Origin: Nymphaea colorata
Lineage: Eukaryota > Streptophyta > Magnoliopsida > Nymphaeales > Nymphaeaceae
DNA length: 64,000 nt
Assembly (NCBI RefSeq): GCF_008831285.2
Contig: NC_045150.1
Coordinates: forward strand, 17,622,600 to 17,686,599
Reading direction: 5' to 3'
In this document: one piece after another, positions 32,777 through 43,947 of the stretch
How positions within the stretch are numbered: the stretch's first letter is position 1
Layout: every line of letters begins with the position of its first letter
Notes under the pieces: model-generated
What the model saw: the letters and a program-made list of their open reading frames with translations, nothing else
Told to the model about the DNA's origin: nothing
The model's database searches: none
Made by a program: the position numbers and the translations under genes

Positions 32777-34981
32777 TCAATCTTGGGTTTCCTCTGGCTT
32801 CTTGGCAGTAGACTTTAGATACCATCCAACAGAAGCTGCTATTGCTATCACACCAGAGAGGACCGCATAGTTCCTGTATTTGTCAGTTGAAGTGCCAGAA
32901 GATGAAGAAGCAGAAGGGCTGCTTGATTTGGCATCAGTTGCTGTTGTCTTAACTGCTGTTGGGTGTTCTTCTGGCTTATATCCCTGAAAAGTTTTAAAAT
33001 AAAGATCAGCTTTTAATGCAAAAAGAATCTGAACCTTGGGTGCTCACCCACATGATATTTCCATTTGAAGAAGAAAAAAATGAAAGAAAAGTGACTTCAA
33101 CTTTGTATCATTAGAGGTTTTCTAAATGCCAGTTTGCTGCTGATGTTTGAAATGATTGTTAAGGTACCTTAGAAACCTTCAAAAGAGTTCTTAATAGCTT
33201 GGCGAGAAGGTAAACTGGCTTAAAATTGGTTAGCTTTTTTCTTTAGACAAAAACTGCATGACAACTCATATCTCAAGTAGTCAAATTACGAGCCTAAACG
33301 AGGAAAACTTTAACCAAAGTGAAGACCCTTATATGGAGCTTTCCCTTTCAACATTTTCTCTGTTCCTTCTCCTCATACTATGAACCAACAATTCCTTTCT
33401 CTATGCTCCTGCCATGATCATGGACAGGCAAAACAATATCCTGGACAAAAAATGCGTTATTTTGAAAAAAACACAAAAAAAACGTGAGAAAATGAAATGC
33501 CGTTTAAAACTAAAAAAAAAACATTTGAAAAAAAACATGAAAAACGAAAAAAAAGCGTTTTTAACATGCTTTTTTTGCGTTTTTTCACCTTTTTTTTCAT
33601 TTTTTTTTTAATGCCAAACAGTTTTTTTTTTTCATTTTCTATTTTTTATTTGTTGCAAAATCTACTATGTTTGTGTTATTATTTTCTCACTTATTTTATT
33701 TTTCTCCATTTTTAGTTTTTTAATTTTTTTTTAAAATACCGTTTTTTTCCTGTATTTTTCAAGCCCGCCGTATTATGGTGAGAAAAACCTCACCGTTTAA
33801 AACTCCAAGACGTTATTTGTGACTATGATTGGAATTATATAGCTATAGTGGAAAGATAATGTTTTTTTACATATCCCAGTGAAAACATGCTCAGAAATAG
33901 GCAATAAATATACCTCAGTATAATAACCATGGAGTTTTCTAAAGCAAAAGCTTATGTGGTGCAACTCTTAGTTGCGGGTATTTCTAATCAGAGGGAACCA
34001 TGTACCTTGCGAGCAATCTTCTCTAACTTCTCTTGTTCAACTTTCTGCAGAAGAAGCATACCAATATTTAATTTTGGTTTCACAACATAGACACAGTTTA
34101 GGACAAACAGAAATACAATATGAGAAAACAAATATAAAAAGAAAAACTACAAAAATTAATCACAAAAAAAAAAGTTGGATATAAGGAAACATAAACCTGC
34201 AAGTTAATTGGCAGTGCAAAGAGAGCCCTCTGAATGACATAATTGGGCATGGCACCAAGCACTTTTACACTCACCTAAAGATATTTTTACTCCCAAAGAT
34301 GTTCTCTATGCCCAAATAAAATTGCAATAAAACAATAAGGTAAATAGCCACAGAGACGCTCGAACACAGCAACAACTCAAGATCTATAATAACGTTAAAA
34401 ATTAGCAAAAGTATGGTCTGCATTTAGGCACATTATAAGTTCTTATTGTTGCCATTTAGTTGGAATTTTCTTCCTCTATCTCCCAAATTCATTATCGATA
34501 GGCTTAAGCATCTTCAAGGGGCATATATTTGTTAGATGCAGATAGGTTCCAACATCCAAGGAAGGTAGATTTACCACAAATTTCTTTATGAACAAATGAT
34601 GAAGGGAAAAATATTATCATAGGAAATTAGGTTAACTATCCCCATGAACGAAATGCCAAAGGAAAAAGAAGGGACTCCCAAAAAAGCATGATCAACAATC
34701 AGCACTATCATCCACCAGGAAATGGAAAAAGAAAAAGTCATTCCCGATCTCAAAGTCGAAAATTTCCGTCCGCAACGGAGATTGATGCTCCTTCTCCATA
34801 AAAATGGAAATCAATATGGAACATATACAGACGACAGAAGTTGGGGAGGAAACAATACCTTGATATAGACGTTCTCAGCCGCCTTTTCTTCCTCGCTCAG
34901 GATCTTCCCACTGCCGCTACTCGAGAACCGCCGGAAAAATGTCCTCACACTGGTGGTTCTGGCGCCCATCGCCATTGCCAT
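32777..34981 (-). CDS. Mitochondrial IF1-like small protein (At2g27730-like), 3 exons
   Basis: Exons: 34981-34859, 34044-34006 and 32983-32777 (stop TGA 32777-32779). All junctions are GT-AG at phase 0, giving 122 residues. The N-terminus (ARTTSVRTFFRRFSSSGSG) is Arg/Ser-rich without acids, a typical mitochondrial presequence. The core SEEEKAAENVYIKKVEQEKL resembles the helical ATP-synthase inhibitor (IATP/IF1) family. A Ser/Thr-rich linker follows, then a single hydrophobic segment YAVLSGVIAIAASVGWYL near the C-terminus. Order and length match the plant At2g27730 group (about 113 residues in Arabidopsis), found in mitochondria and of unsettled function. Inhibition of F1-ATPase is a family-based inference only. 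An in-frame ATG at 35104 would add 41 residues and hide the presequence, so 34981 was preferred. Confidence 0.9.
32984..34005 (-). other. Intron 2 of the IF1-like gene
   Basis: Contains a strongly A/T-homopolymer stretch at about 33430-33760 in which A-rich sequence on the left opposes T-rich sequence on the right. CCGTTTAAAACT occurs at both about 33499 and 33791. It may be a decayed fold-back element, but no clean inverted termini or target duplication were found. Confidence 0.5.
34197..34274 (-). other. Candidate in-frame cassette exon in intron 1
   Basis: A 78-bp segment bounded by a CTTTAG acceptor and a CAG|GTTTAT donor on the minus strand. It is open in the phase set by both neighbouring exons and would insert 26 residues (starting VSVKVLGAMPNYVIQ) between NVYIK and KVEQEK. 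Exon skipping gives the standard family protein. Expression is not known. Confidence 0.4.
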
Positions 34982-35131
34982 CGCCCCGTTTCCTCCTCGG
35001 CCACGCACCCGTCTTCTGTCGACGGTTCCTCGTTGATCGGATCCTTTTCTTCGCTCCAGCTGCCGCTCGAGAGGGTTTTGGCCTGCCCCTCTCTCTACAT
35101 CCACGCGTTTTGAGAAGGAGGGAATAGCTGG

Positions 35132-35138
35132 ATTTATA
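35132..35138 (-). promoter_or_regulatory. TATA box of the IF1-like gene
   Basis: The minus strand reads CCTATAAATCC. Transcription should start near 35105, leaving about 120 bp of 5' UTR before the ATG at 34981. Confidence 0.6.
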
Positions 35139-35141
35139 GGT

Positions 35142-35753
35142 ACAATCTGGGTCTTGCGTCTACTTTATGCCTCGTGTATTCCGTTGAAGATGCCATCGGT
35201 TTCAAATATAAATTGATAGTAAATTAGAAACCGGATACAAATTATATAAGAAAAATTCACGTTGAATATAAACATACATTTTTTTAATGTACTTTCAGTT
35301 ATTATTAAAAAATAATATTATTTACTGATTTGGTGGAACTTGGATTTAATTATATGTGAAATTAGAATATAACTCAGTCAACACTTCCAAACGAACAGTG
35401 GTATTTATAAAGTCAATGACCTTTCAAAAAAGGGCCGTGAGGAGCCAGGCCTGCTCGGAGCTATTTTTGGCTTTTTACAATATGTGACACTCTAACCAAT
35501 GACTTATCGCTTACCAGCCACTGGCTTCGTTAGGGTTTCTACCCCATGCCAAATAGTATAATTAATATTTTCCTATGAAAAAGAGTGGCAATAATTTAGA
35601 CTTACCAAGATTAAAAGTTTTGGGAGAACTATCATGATTCTAAAGGAAATCAAGATTTTTACGTGACAATCAAGATATTTGAATATTCCAAACTTCCTAA
35701 TAGGATAATCAAAATTCTTAACCTCAAGGGCCAGCAACAATACCTGTTATAGA
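35142..35753. other. Intergenic, upstream of the IF1-like gene
   Basis: AT-rich. No gene recognised. Bases 35746-35753 are the left target duplication of the next element. Confidence 0.6.
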
Positions 35754-36342
35754 TAAGGATGGACATCGGGTTGGGCCGGCCCGGTCCAAGGCTCGACAAA
35801 GTCGGGCTTGGGCTGCCCTAAAGCCTTTGACAGCAGCCCAAACCCGGTCCGCTTAGTTATCGGGCCAGGCCAGACAATCAACTTCATATCCGTCGGTATC
35901 CGGTTTTATGTCAAGCCTTATTTGAAACTCTTAACTTCATTTTTTAATATCTCAGAAACAAGAATCGATGTATTTAAGTGTCTCTAAGAGAGCTATCCGT
36001 GGCACGCGAAAAGATTCTAAGGGAGCCAAAAGATTCTAAGGGAGCCTTCAGTGATGCAATAAAAGTTTGTATTTGGACATCACATCAATATATATATATA
36101 AAAGAGAGGGAGAGAGAAAGAAAGAAAAAACAAAAGAAAAAAATGTAGAGAGATACTTTTTAGAAACATATATCGGGCCGGCTCGGGCCCCCAATACCCA
36201 GCTCGAGCCAGTCAGGGCCAATAAGTTTTTTTTTTTTTTTTTTTTTTTAAATCTGGCCAGCCCGAATATCAAATAGCCAATCCAAGGCCAGCCCATTACA
36301 GGCCAGGTACCCGACTACCCCCGAACTTGTTGCCCACCCTTA
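35754..36342. mobile_element. Non-autonomous hAT element, 589 bp
   Basis: The left end is TAAGGATGGACATCGGG and the right end in reverse complement is TAAGGGTGGGCAACAAG, an imperfect terminal inverted repeat of the TAGGG-type used by plant hAT elements. The flanking 8-bp sequences GTTATAGA (35746-35753) and ATTATAGA (36343-36350) agree at 7 of 8 positions, as expected for a hAT target duplication. Subterminal regions are rich in GGGCCGGCCCGG-like motifs. The interior is AT-rich with a poly-T run at about 36226-36248 and no transposase. Confidence 0.8.
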
Positions 36343-36350
36343 ATTATAGA

Positions 36351-37529
36351 TGTGGACATCATGCTACCTTGTCCTTTGAAGGACTTAAGAAGGTTCCACT
36401 ACATGATGTTGCCTTGTTTTATCAAGGCCATGGTTTAAACAAAAACTAGACAAATTGGTAGGGATGCCAATGGACCAGATATTGAATTGCTAAAAAATTC
36501 GATAATAAACATATTAACAAGTATAAATGAAATCTGAACTGTAACTTTAGATCATAATCCAAACCATTGAGTTGATATAACGTGATATCTAATCCCAACG
36601 TAAGAGCTGCCCATGAGTTGGTAGCTTCATGTTTTGAAGTTGCAACCTACCACAATAATAAGATGTTTTGGTTAAAAGGTATTGTCGAATGCACCAACTT
36701 CAGGTTATGACATAATAAGAATATAAATTTTATATGAAGGGAATTCTGATTAGTTGCTAATAATATAACCTCCATGAGGTTATGAACAATAATAACCATA
36801 TAATTGCCATATATACCATTTGACTTAAAATATTTACAACAACATCTTACAAAATTATAAACATTAAATAACGTATTTATTTAATTAGAAATAATAAAAA
36901 AAACTTCAATAAAGAAATTTCAACAAATTTAGCATTTTTAAAAATATGAAAATTAATATCATATATTTAACATGAAAAAATTACAAAACTTTAAAGAAGA
37001 GGGGCAGGATTTCACAACACAAAAAACGCTGGTTTGTTTTTGCTACAGCATGAGGGACAACAAAGAAGAGGGGAAGAAGGGCTGGCGTGGAAACCGAGAC
37101 CCAAGGGCTCGAAACCAAACAAGCACCAAGGATGGAAGGATGAATGTATAAGTGGATGCAAAGGATGTATGATGAGATTGATGGATGATTTTTAGAAACT
37201 TCGGGGTGTTGTTTATATAGGCACCAAACTTTAAAACAAATAACAAATTGGAAAAGGAATCACATTCCTTTCTGAATAAATAAAACACAAACAAACAAAA
37301 ATCGTTACATGTGCAACAATGCCAAATAGTTTCTGCAACAGTGCCAAATAGTATTTGCCAAAGTGCTATAGTGACTGCTATAGTAACCGCCTTTGCTTTT
37401 TCCGAAGAAGAAACCATCGTTGCTTGCATTCTTTCGTTGCGTGCGAGATTCCTTTTGCCTTCACGCAACGTTGCTTTATTTTACAAAACTTGTCGGCAAC
37501 TACAACAGTCTTTTAGAGGCTCCTCGAGA
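36351..37529. other. AT-rich intergenic with an LTR-like stretch
   Basis: 36351-37000 is AT-rich with no recognised feature. About 37043-37500 is more complex. On the minus strand it has GGTGCCTATATAAACAACACC (TATA-like, about 37231-37211) and repeated CAACAGTGCCAAATAGT-type motifs on the plus strand (about 37315-37365). This looks like part of an LTR or leader of an unidentified retroelement, but no termini or partner LTR were found. Confidence 0.35.
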
Positions 37530-38715
37530 TGATTTACCTCAATGAGTAACCCAAAGTTTATCCTGTGGGGTAATCATAGGGTAAATTTTTATGTTGAAAA
37601 TTACAAATGTAAAAGTCATATTTAACCTGGAGAGTTGCTTTAGGGTAGATTTTAGGGAGATGACCTCCAATGCAAATCCATATTTTAACTTGGGGGATTT
37701 TTTCAAGGAGAAGTTCTTCACATACCTGCTCAAACAGATAATACTTGAATTTTACATGGGAAGTACTACACCCATAAAAAGTTTAACCGTGACTTTCAAG
37801 GGTCAATTTTTTTCGGTCTTCATGAATGTTTGGCTGCAGGGTTAAGAACTTAGCAACTTCGTTTCTATTTTACTTTGTAGTACTTAGTGTCGTGTTCTGT
37901 CTGCCTCTGATTCTATGTCTGAATCATATCCTAAATAAGGAATAATTGCGGCACAACTTCTTCCACAATCTCCTAATTCTTTAACTTGCCATCCTGCATT
38001 AATTTGGAATAAATGCTCTTGTAATCATGGCTTGATGCAGATATGGTTTGAGAATGATATTACCATAGGTACATGCTTTGGGTCGTACATATGTATTATG
38101 GTGTTTCTATCTTCTAAAATAAGGTTGAATGGATGGTGCCATTTCTTTAATTCTTGTGACAATTTAAATTCCCTCGACCTTGTAATTTCTTCATACCAGT
38201 TGTTTGGAGAGGCCTCTTGAACTTCATTCAGAGATAAGTTGTCGTATAAAGGAGCAAAAAAAGAGTATACCTTAATGACAATTTATTGCTTTGTGTCACA
38301 TGGATAAACATATATTGCATCAATATCTAAATTTACAAAGCCTTCTAAAACCCAATTATTTCGGAATATTTGTTCTACTATATGGGCTAACCACCAATTG
38401 AATCGTAACATATGAGTTTATTCTACTATAGTTACGATAATCTTTTCACGTATCCTTGTTCTACTAGCTTTTATAGTGAAATCTTCATATCAAAAACCAA
38501 CATGTTTGTCCATTTCTTGAGGTTGATACTTGCCAAGATAATTACAAATCCTTTATTGCATTCACAAAAGGAATTGTCTATATGTCTTTTTCGTTGGAAC
38601 CAAACTAAGCAAAACTTTAGTCATTTTTTTCTTAATCAAAGATTTCTGGCCATAAACCAAAGTATCTCTTGAATATGCATCTGCTCTAACTTCTCTTGGA
38701 GCACTATTTTGTATC
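37530..38715 (-). pseudogene. Endogenous pararetrovirus remnant, downstream segment
   Basis: Fragmentary minus-strand coding sequence directly left of the Ogre/Tat insertion. Open pieces include a SAPREVRADAYSRDTLVYG stretch (just below 38706), a FNWWLAHIVEQIF stretch (about 38390) and FAPLYDNLSLNEV (about 38230). Long stretches stay in one frame with scattered stops. Removing one copy of the 5-bp target duplication places this segment in the same frame as the viral segment on the far side of the insertion (54329 on). It is therefore one viral open frame cut in two. No reverse transcriptase motif is visible here. Assignment to Caulimoviridae comes from the linked coat-protein and movement-protein pieces. 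Confidence 0.6.
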
Positions 38716-41700
38716 TATAATCACCCCAAATTTTTCTAAAGGACTATGATTTTTATCCAAGTGCGAAATTCAAATTTAGGCACAAGATTCAAATCCAAAA
38801 TACAACTCTTAGATCCAAATTAAATCCAAAATACAACTTTCAGATCCAAATGAAATCCAAAATACTACTTTCAGATCCAAATTAAATCCAAAATACTACT
38901 TTCAGATCCAAAACCCAAGTTCAGATCCAAATCAATCATTTAAGACTAATTTGCCCTTCCTTGAAGACTTAGAGTTTCTCTTGAGCTCTCTCTCTCTCCC
39001 TCTTCCTCTCTCCATTTCTCTCTCCAACTTGGAGCAAGCTATAACCCTCTTGGAGGCATGATCTTGGAGCTTCACTCAAAGGGGATTTTCAAGTGAAGGT
39101 GTTTATCTTCCTTAGGTCATCTCTCATTAGAGGTATGTAATCATCATCCCTCTCATTTCTTTTTTTTTCTTATCTTCATCTCCTCATGGCCAAAGGAGGT
39201 AACACTCAACCTCTTTTTAGAGACAAGAGGCTATGCTCAAGTATACCGGGAGCATGAGAAGATGAGATGATATTTTATTTTATGATTAAATCATGCTTCT
39301 TTCAAGTATTCTTATTGTTGTTATTTTTCATTAACATGTTCTTATTATTATGCTATTCCTTTTTCTTGAACACAGTCTTGTTGATTGTTTTCATTTTCTC
39401 TTCTCATCTTCATCTACCCATGGCCAAAGGAGATAGCACTCAACCTCTTTTTAGAGACAAGAGGCTATGCTCAAGTGTACCGGGAGCATGAGAAGATGAG
39501 ATGGTATTTTATTTTATGATTAAATCATGCTCTTTTCAAGTATTCTTGTTGTTGTTGTTCTTTCCCTTCATGAATATATTCTCGTTGTTATTATTATTTC
39601 CTTTCTTTAATATAGACTTGTTCTTGTTATTTTCTTTTCTCATCTTCATCTTCCCATGGCCAAAGGAAATAACACTCAATCTCTTTTTAGAGACAAGAGG
39701 CTATGCTCAAGTGCATTGGGAGCATGAAAAGATGAGAGGATCTTTCATTTCATGATTGAATCATGCTTTCCTTTATTAAATATAGTATCATTTTTCTTTC
39801 TACATTTTCTCCTCATCTTCATCTCCCCATGGCTAAAGGAGGTAGCACTCAATCTCTTTTTAGAGACAAGAGGCTATGCTCAAGTGCACCGGGAGCATGG
39901 AAAGATGAGTTGATCTTTCATTTTAATCATGTTCTTTCTTTTTATGAATACATTCTTGTTGTTCTTTTACTTCATCTTATTTTCCTCTATTTCTTATTTC
40001 TCCATGGCCAAAGGAGATAGCTCTCAATCTTTATTTTAGAGTCAAGAGGCTATACTCAAGTGCACCGGGAACATGAGAATATGAGGTGACATATCATTTC
40101 ATAGTTACATCATATCGTCCCTTCTAATTGAACCTTGCACTTTCTATCATCCTCTTTCTCTCTTTCCTTCATTGAATGTTGTCTATATATTATCCATGCA
40201 TAGTTGCTTGGCTTGCTACTTATATGTGAATGTATGGTGAGAATGAGAGTGTGGTTTGGGGACTCTTTATTTTATATTAATTTTTGAGGTTGGGACTTAT
40301 CCAACCTGGGATATACCATCACGAAAATATACATGTTAATATGCATTTGCATGTCATTTTGCGCTAATTTCCTTCTTAATCATCCCATTAGGAACCCTAA
40401 TGAGTGTCTCGTTATGTTGCTTGTTTTCTTCCATACCCAACGGTGGAAGAAATATATCCCTTACAACAAACTAAATAATAACATTCTATGCTTATATAAA
40501 TCCTATTTTCCAAAACATTTTCAAAAGGAACCTTATAACATGGCCTTAGGGACTTAGCTTAAACTCTTGCATGAATCCAAGTTCCCCTCCGGCCCACATT
40601 AAACTTGAAGTTGGTAATTTTAAGTTGTTCCTTGATTTCTAATCTTGTGAAGGTATGGATGTATATACATGTTATATACATCAATGCCAACATGATGACC
40701 CCCCATCTTTCTCTCTCTATGCTTTCACTTTCCGTTTTATAAATTTTCATTTGTGCATGAATACGTATGTACATGTGCTCCATTTCCTCTCTTTCAAATA
40801 TTTATTCATCTTTTCAAGACAAATATCTTCTCTTATAAAATTTTTCATAACCATATATACGTATGATATTTTTCTTTTCCTCTAAAATTTCTTTTTTTTT
40901 TTCAAATCAATACATCTTTTTCTCTTAAGCTTTCATATATGTGTATATGTTATGGTATGCACATATGTATGCATGTCTTTCTCTATCTCTCTCTTTCTTT
41001 TCATAAGAGTGCTTTTATCTCTTGTATTCTTCTTAACATTCTCCTCTCACGAACTTTCTATTTACCAACTTCATTAAGACCACAAACAAAGTAATGACTT
41101 AATGTTGGAATCATGCTTGACGGTCTACAATCCCAATCCATTTTCAAAAACTTTTCCGTCATATATATGATATTTACAAAAACAAAAATCCTAGATGTAT
41201 GTTGTGGTAGGAATGACTTTAGATGAATGTTGTGGTAGGAATGTTTTACATTCTTTCAATCATATAGGGTAAATTCATCCATACATTCTCACCCACTTTA
41301 TTTCATTTATGATCACATGCACCTCTCCAAAATAACTTAAGCAAGAAGGGATGAAGCTCTAGGTGGTAATCGAATTAGAGCAAAATCTCAAACCTACTTA
41401 AAGTCTTAAGAGAACACTAAAGTAATTTCAAAATGATTTCACAAGCTTCTCAAATGATATTTACTAGTTCCACTTTTTCCTCAAAACATTTCACATTTTC
41501 AAGCAACTCTTCAAGAACCTTTTCAAAAGTTTGAAACTTCAAACTTTCAATATTTTCTACACCGCATATAGAATAAAAAAGATGTTTAAGTTAAAACGAA
41601 ATGCATCAATGATAAACATAGCCCTTGGGTTGATTACCCCCGATAAAGGTGCCGGGAACGGTCGATCCTCGTACCGACGGGCGAGTCCCTTTCTTTCCTC

Positions 41701-41766
41701 TTTCAAAACAAAAACTTCATTTTTCTGGAGCACTCTAAAACCAACCAATATTTTGGGATGCAAACA
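38716..41766 (+). repeat. 5' LTR, Ogre/Tat element 1 (internally deleted)
   Basis: 3051 bp. Starts TATAATCACCCC (the 3' LTR has TGTAATCACCCC, so the terminal TG is mutated to TA) and ends GGGATGCAAACA. About 530 bp present in the 3' LTR (roughly 51000-51520: the 72-bp array, the TATA box and sequence just after it) is missing at about 38955-38961. Confidence 0.95.
39185..40070 (+). repeat. Long tandem repeat inside the 5' LTR
   Basis: Five copies starting ATGGCCAAAGGAG at 39185, 39420, 39656, 39829 and 40004 (spacing 235, 236, 173, 175). Each contains AGAGACAAGAGGCTATGCTC and CACCGGGAGCATGA. The same array is in the 3' LTR from 51744 to about 52630. Confidence 0.9.
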
Positions 41767-41768
41767 TA

Positions 41769-41786
41769 TGGCGACCGTGATGGGAC
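41769..41786 (+). other. Primer binding site, Ogre/Tat element 1
   Basis: TGGCGACCGTGATGGGAC, two bases inside the 5' LTR. It resembles the complement of a plant tRNA-Arg 3' end (about 15 of 18 by recall), consistent with the tRNA-Arg primer known for Ogre elements. Confidence 0.7.
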
Positions 41787-42598
41787 CCGTCATCGTTTGG
41801 CTATGATTATAATTGATGCATTTTCACTAATTTGAACATCTCATATATTGCCAATGATAAAGCATGTCCCCTATCTTGGCCTCGACCTCATTGGCATTTC
41901 ATTGCATTGTTTGGTGATTGTGATTGTTTTCTTGCACATAGGATTAATTGAGAAGGATCAATCATGTTCACACATATCTATGATCACATACCACCCTTCT
42001 CAATTTAGGAGTTGTTTGAAAACCATATTTGCTCTTCTATTTTAATCTTCAAACTTAGGCAACATTGCATTAGAGACAACTCATTTTATATGATTTCTCG
42101 TATTTCAAAATTCCTCATACCTATTTGTCCCGGTCATCATGCTGCCGGGCTTGGTCTTTGGTGGTAGCACAAGACTAAGCCTTACAACTAGACCACACCT
42201 TGGGCGGGAAAGCCCCCTTGTTAGTACCATGAGTGGTAATTTATGGTATATCGACGAGTGATCAAGAAGGAGTTGATGAACTCTACCCTTAATTGCCTAA
42301 TAAAGAATCTATGCTCGTACTAAGCCATTTGGCTAAGGTATATAAGCATAACTTGATATCGGATTATCGTGACACAAAATTATCTCAATTAGGTTCCTAT
42401 ACCTAATTTTCTAAAAAAAAAAAGAAAATTATTTCATAATAGATGTTGATGTGCGTGAAACCTTATGTGATGATTTGCAACCTTATTCCACACATTTACC
42501 TCATATTGTCTTTGTCAACCTAGTCAATGTTTTCCACTAATTCAATCTTTATCTTTTAGAGTCATCATTCAAGATGTCTTTTAGAGTCATCATTCAAG
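41787..42598 (+). other. Leader of Ogre/Tat element 1
   Basis: Non-coding. A 25-bp tandem duplication, TCTTTTAGAGTCATCATTCA onward (42552-42576 and 42577-42601), sits at the ORF1 start and is absent from the second element. Confidence 0.7.
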
Positions 42599-43777
42599 AT
42601 GTATTCTTTCCAACGTGGTGTCACATTCCCTTATGATCACATCCTCTTTGGGGAAGGTCCCGAACGGTCCACCTACATTTCTCTTGAGTCTAAACCTTTG
42701 GCTCCCGAATGGTATCGGACTTAGCATCCCACCTTCTCTCGGATGTTTCCTTCTTACTTTGAAGAATGTGGGCTAGAGACAGTGGCAGCTGGAGGAATAC
42801 AGTCAGTTGATGGAAATTTGGTACATGTAATCGCCGAGCGTTGGAACCCAAGGACCTCTTCTTTTTGGTTTCCATGGGGAGAAATGACAATATTACTAGA
42901 TGAATTTGCCGAAATACTAGACCTCCCTACCCCAACTTGTGACCCAAATGATCTATTGGAAAAACAATTCCTTACGAACCCAACCAAGGTCAATGCAAAT
43001 GACCTCATTGCTCACTTTACTGGACGAAAAACTTGACCTTTAGTAGAAAACCGTGAAAATCAAAACATCAACATGAAAAATTTGTATGAAGAATTTGGAA
43101 CCTATGTTGAACCTTCTACCCTACCTCGAAAAGCCATAGGGAGAATTAAACATTGTATGATGCTCTGCACAGTAGGAGTGACCTTTTAGATGTCCATATT
43201 GACCAACTTTTTTGATTATGGGGGCATAGAGGGACCCAACACTTGTCAGTAGCAATGACAGCCTTAGCCTTCCTTTACCATTGGAGATATCGACTTCATA
43301 AAAGGATGCACATATGCTTTATAATTATGGTTCCTGAAGCATGTGGGACCCCAAGCCAGTCTATTCAGAAACACTGATGGATCATTGACAACGTTGGAGC
43401 AATACCGCCGTTTGATCGAGCAATTGAATGAAGGAGAGATCATTTAGGATTATTGTGATCATTGGCAGAGTCTACCCCGATACACTCACCATCATCATGG
43501 GCGTACCACACTCTTGGGCCCTTACTTCATAGTTGATTATTGTGCTGATAGATGTATGCGACAATTCTCTCAAAGGCAGAAGATGGTCTCTGTGCATGCA
43601 CCAATTGGAGCTATTCTCGAATTCGACCTTAGTTCTCCTCAATGGATGGCATTGTTTGCAGTAGCTCGACAAGAATGGAAGACACAAATATCATACACTT
43701 GGTTCATAGGCCCAGTGGTGAAGAATGAATATGCTGAGTGGTGGGATGCCAACCGACCACCATCCATCCTTCCCTAA
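42599..43777 (+). pseudogene. Ogre/Tat ORF1, plant-mobile-domain-like, with stops
   Basis: Begins MYSFQRGVTFPYDHILFGEG and ends WWDANRPPSILP. The part from 42743 (MFPSYFEECGLETVAAGG, then WNPRTSSFWFPWGEMTILLD and EFAEILDLPTPT) resembles the aminotransferase-like plant mobile domain reported in ORF1 of Ogre elements. Its function is unknown. In-frame stops TAG 42722-42724, TGA 43034-43036 and TAG 43445-43447 break it. At each of these the second element in the window, or the expected codon, is TGG. Compared with that second copy, two short segments (near 43187 and 43285) are also deleted. Confidence 0.8.
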
Positions 43778-43947
43778 AAGTTTTATGTTGTCAACTTTGT
43801 ATTCCTTCTGTCGTTATCATCTTTATTAGTATCTTTGGATGTAACTTTTAAAACTTGTAATGCAATATGAACCTTCATTTTGTCATTATTTCCGTCCAAT
43901 AACTCTATTTTCTTGTGTCATAAGGTGAATACTTGAAAGCCAACAAG

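Noticed and set aside
33414-33715. Lys- and Phe-rich open frames in intron 2 of the IF1-like gene
   Set aside because: Translations of poly-A and poly-T tracts.
34982-35104. Upstream in-frame start of the IF1-like gene
   Set aside because: The added sequence is charged and Arg/Glu-rich, would bury the mitochondrial presequence, and begins almost at the predicted transcription start.
37043-37468. 141-codon minus-strand frame as a gene
   Set aside because: It spans a TATA-like motif and repeated CAACAGTGCCAAATAGT units and looks like retroelement regulatory sequence.
39267-40020. Repeated open frames in the LTR containing MAKGDSTQPLFRDKRLCSS
   Set aside because: They arise from the tandem DNA repeat, shift frame between units and recur identically in the other LTR. 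There is no sign of protein selection.
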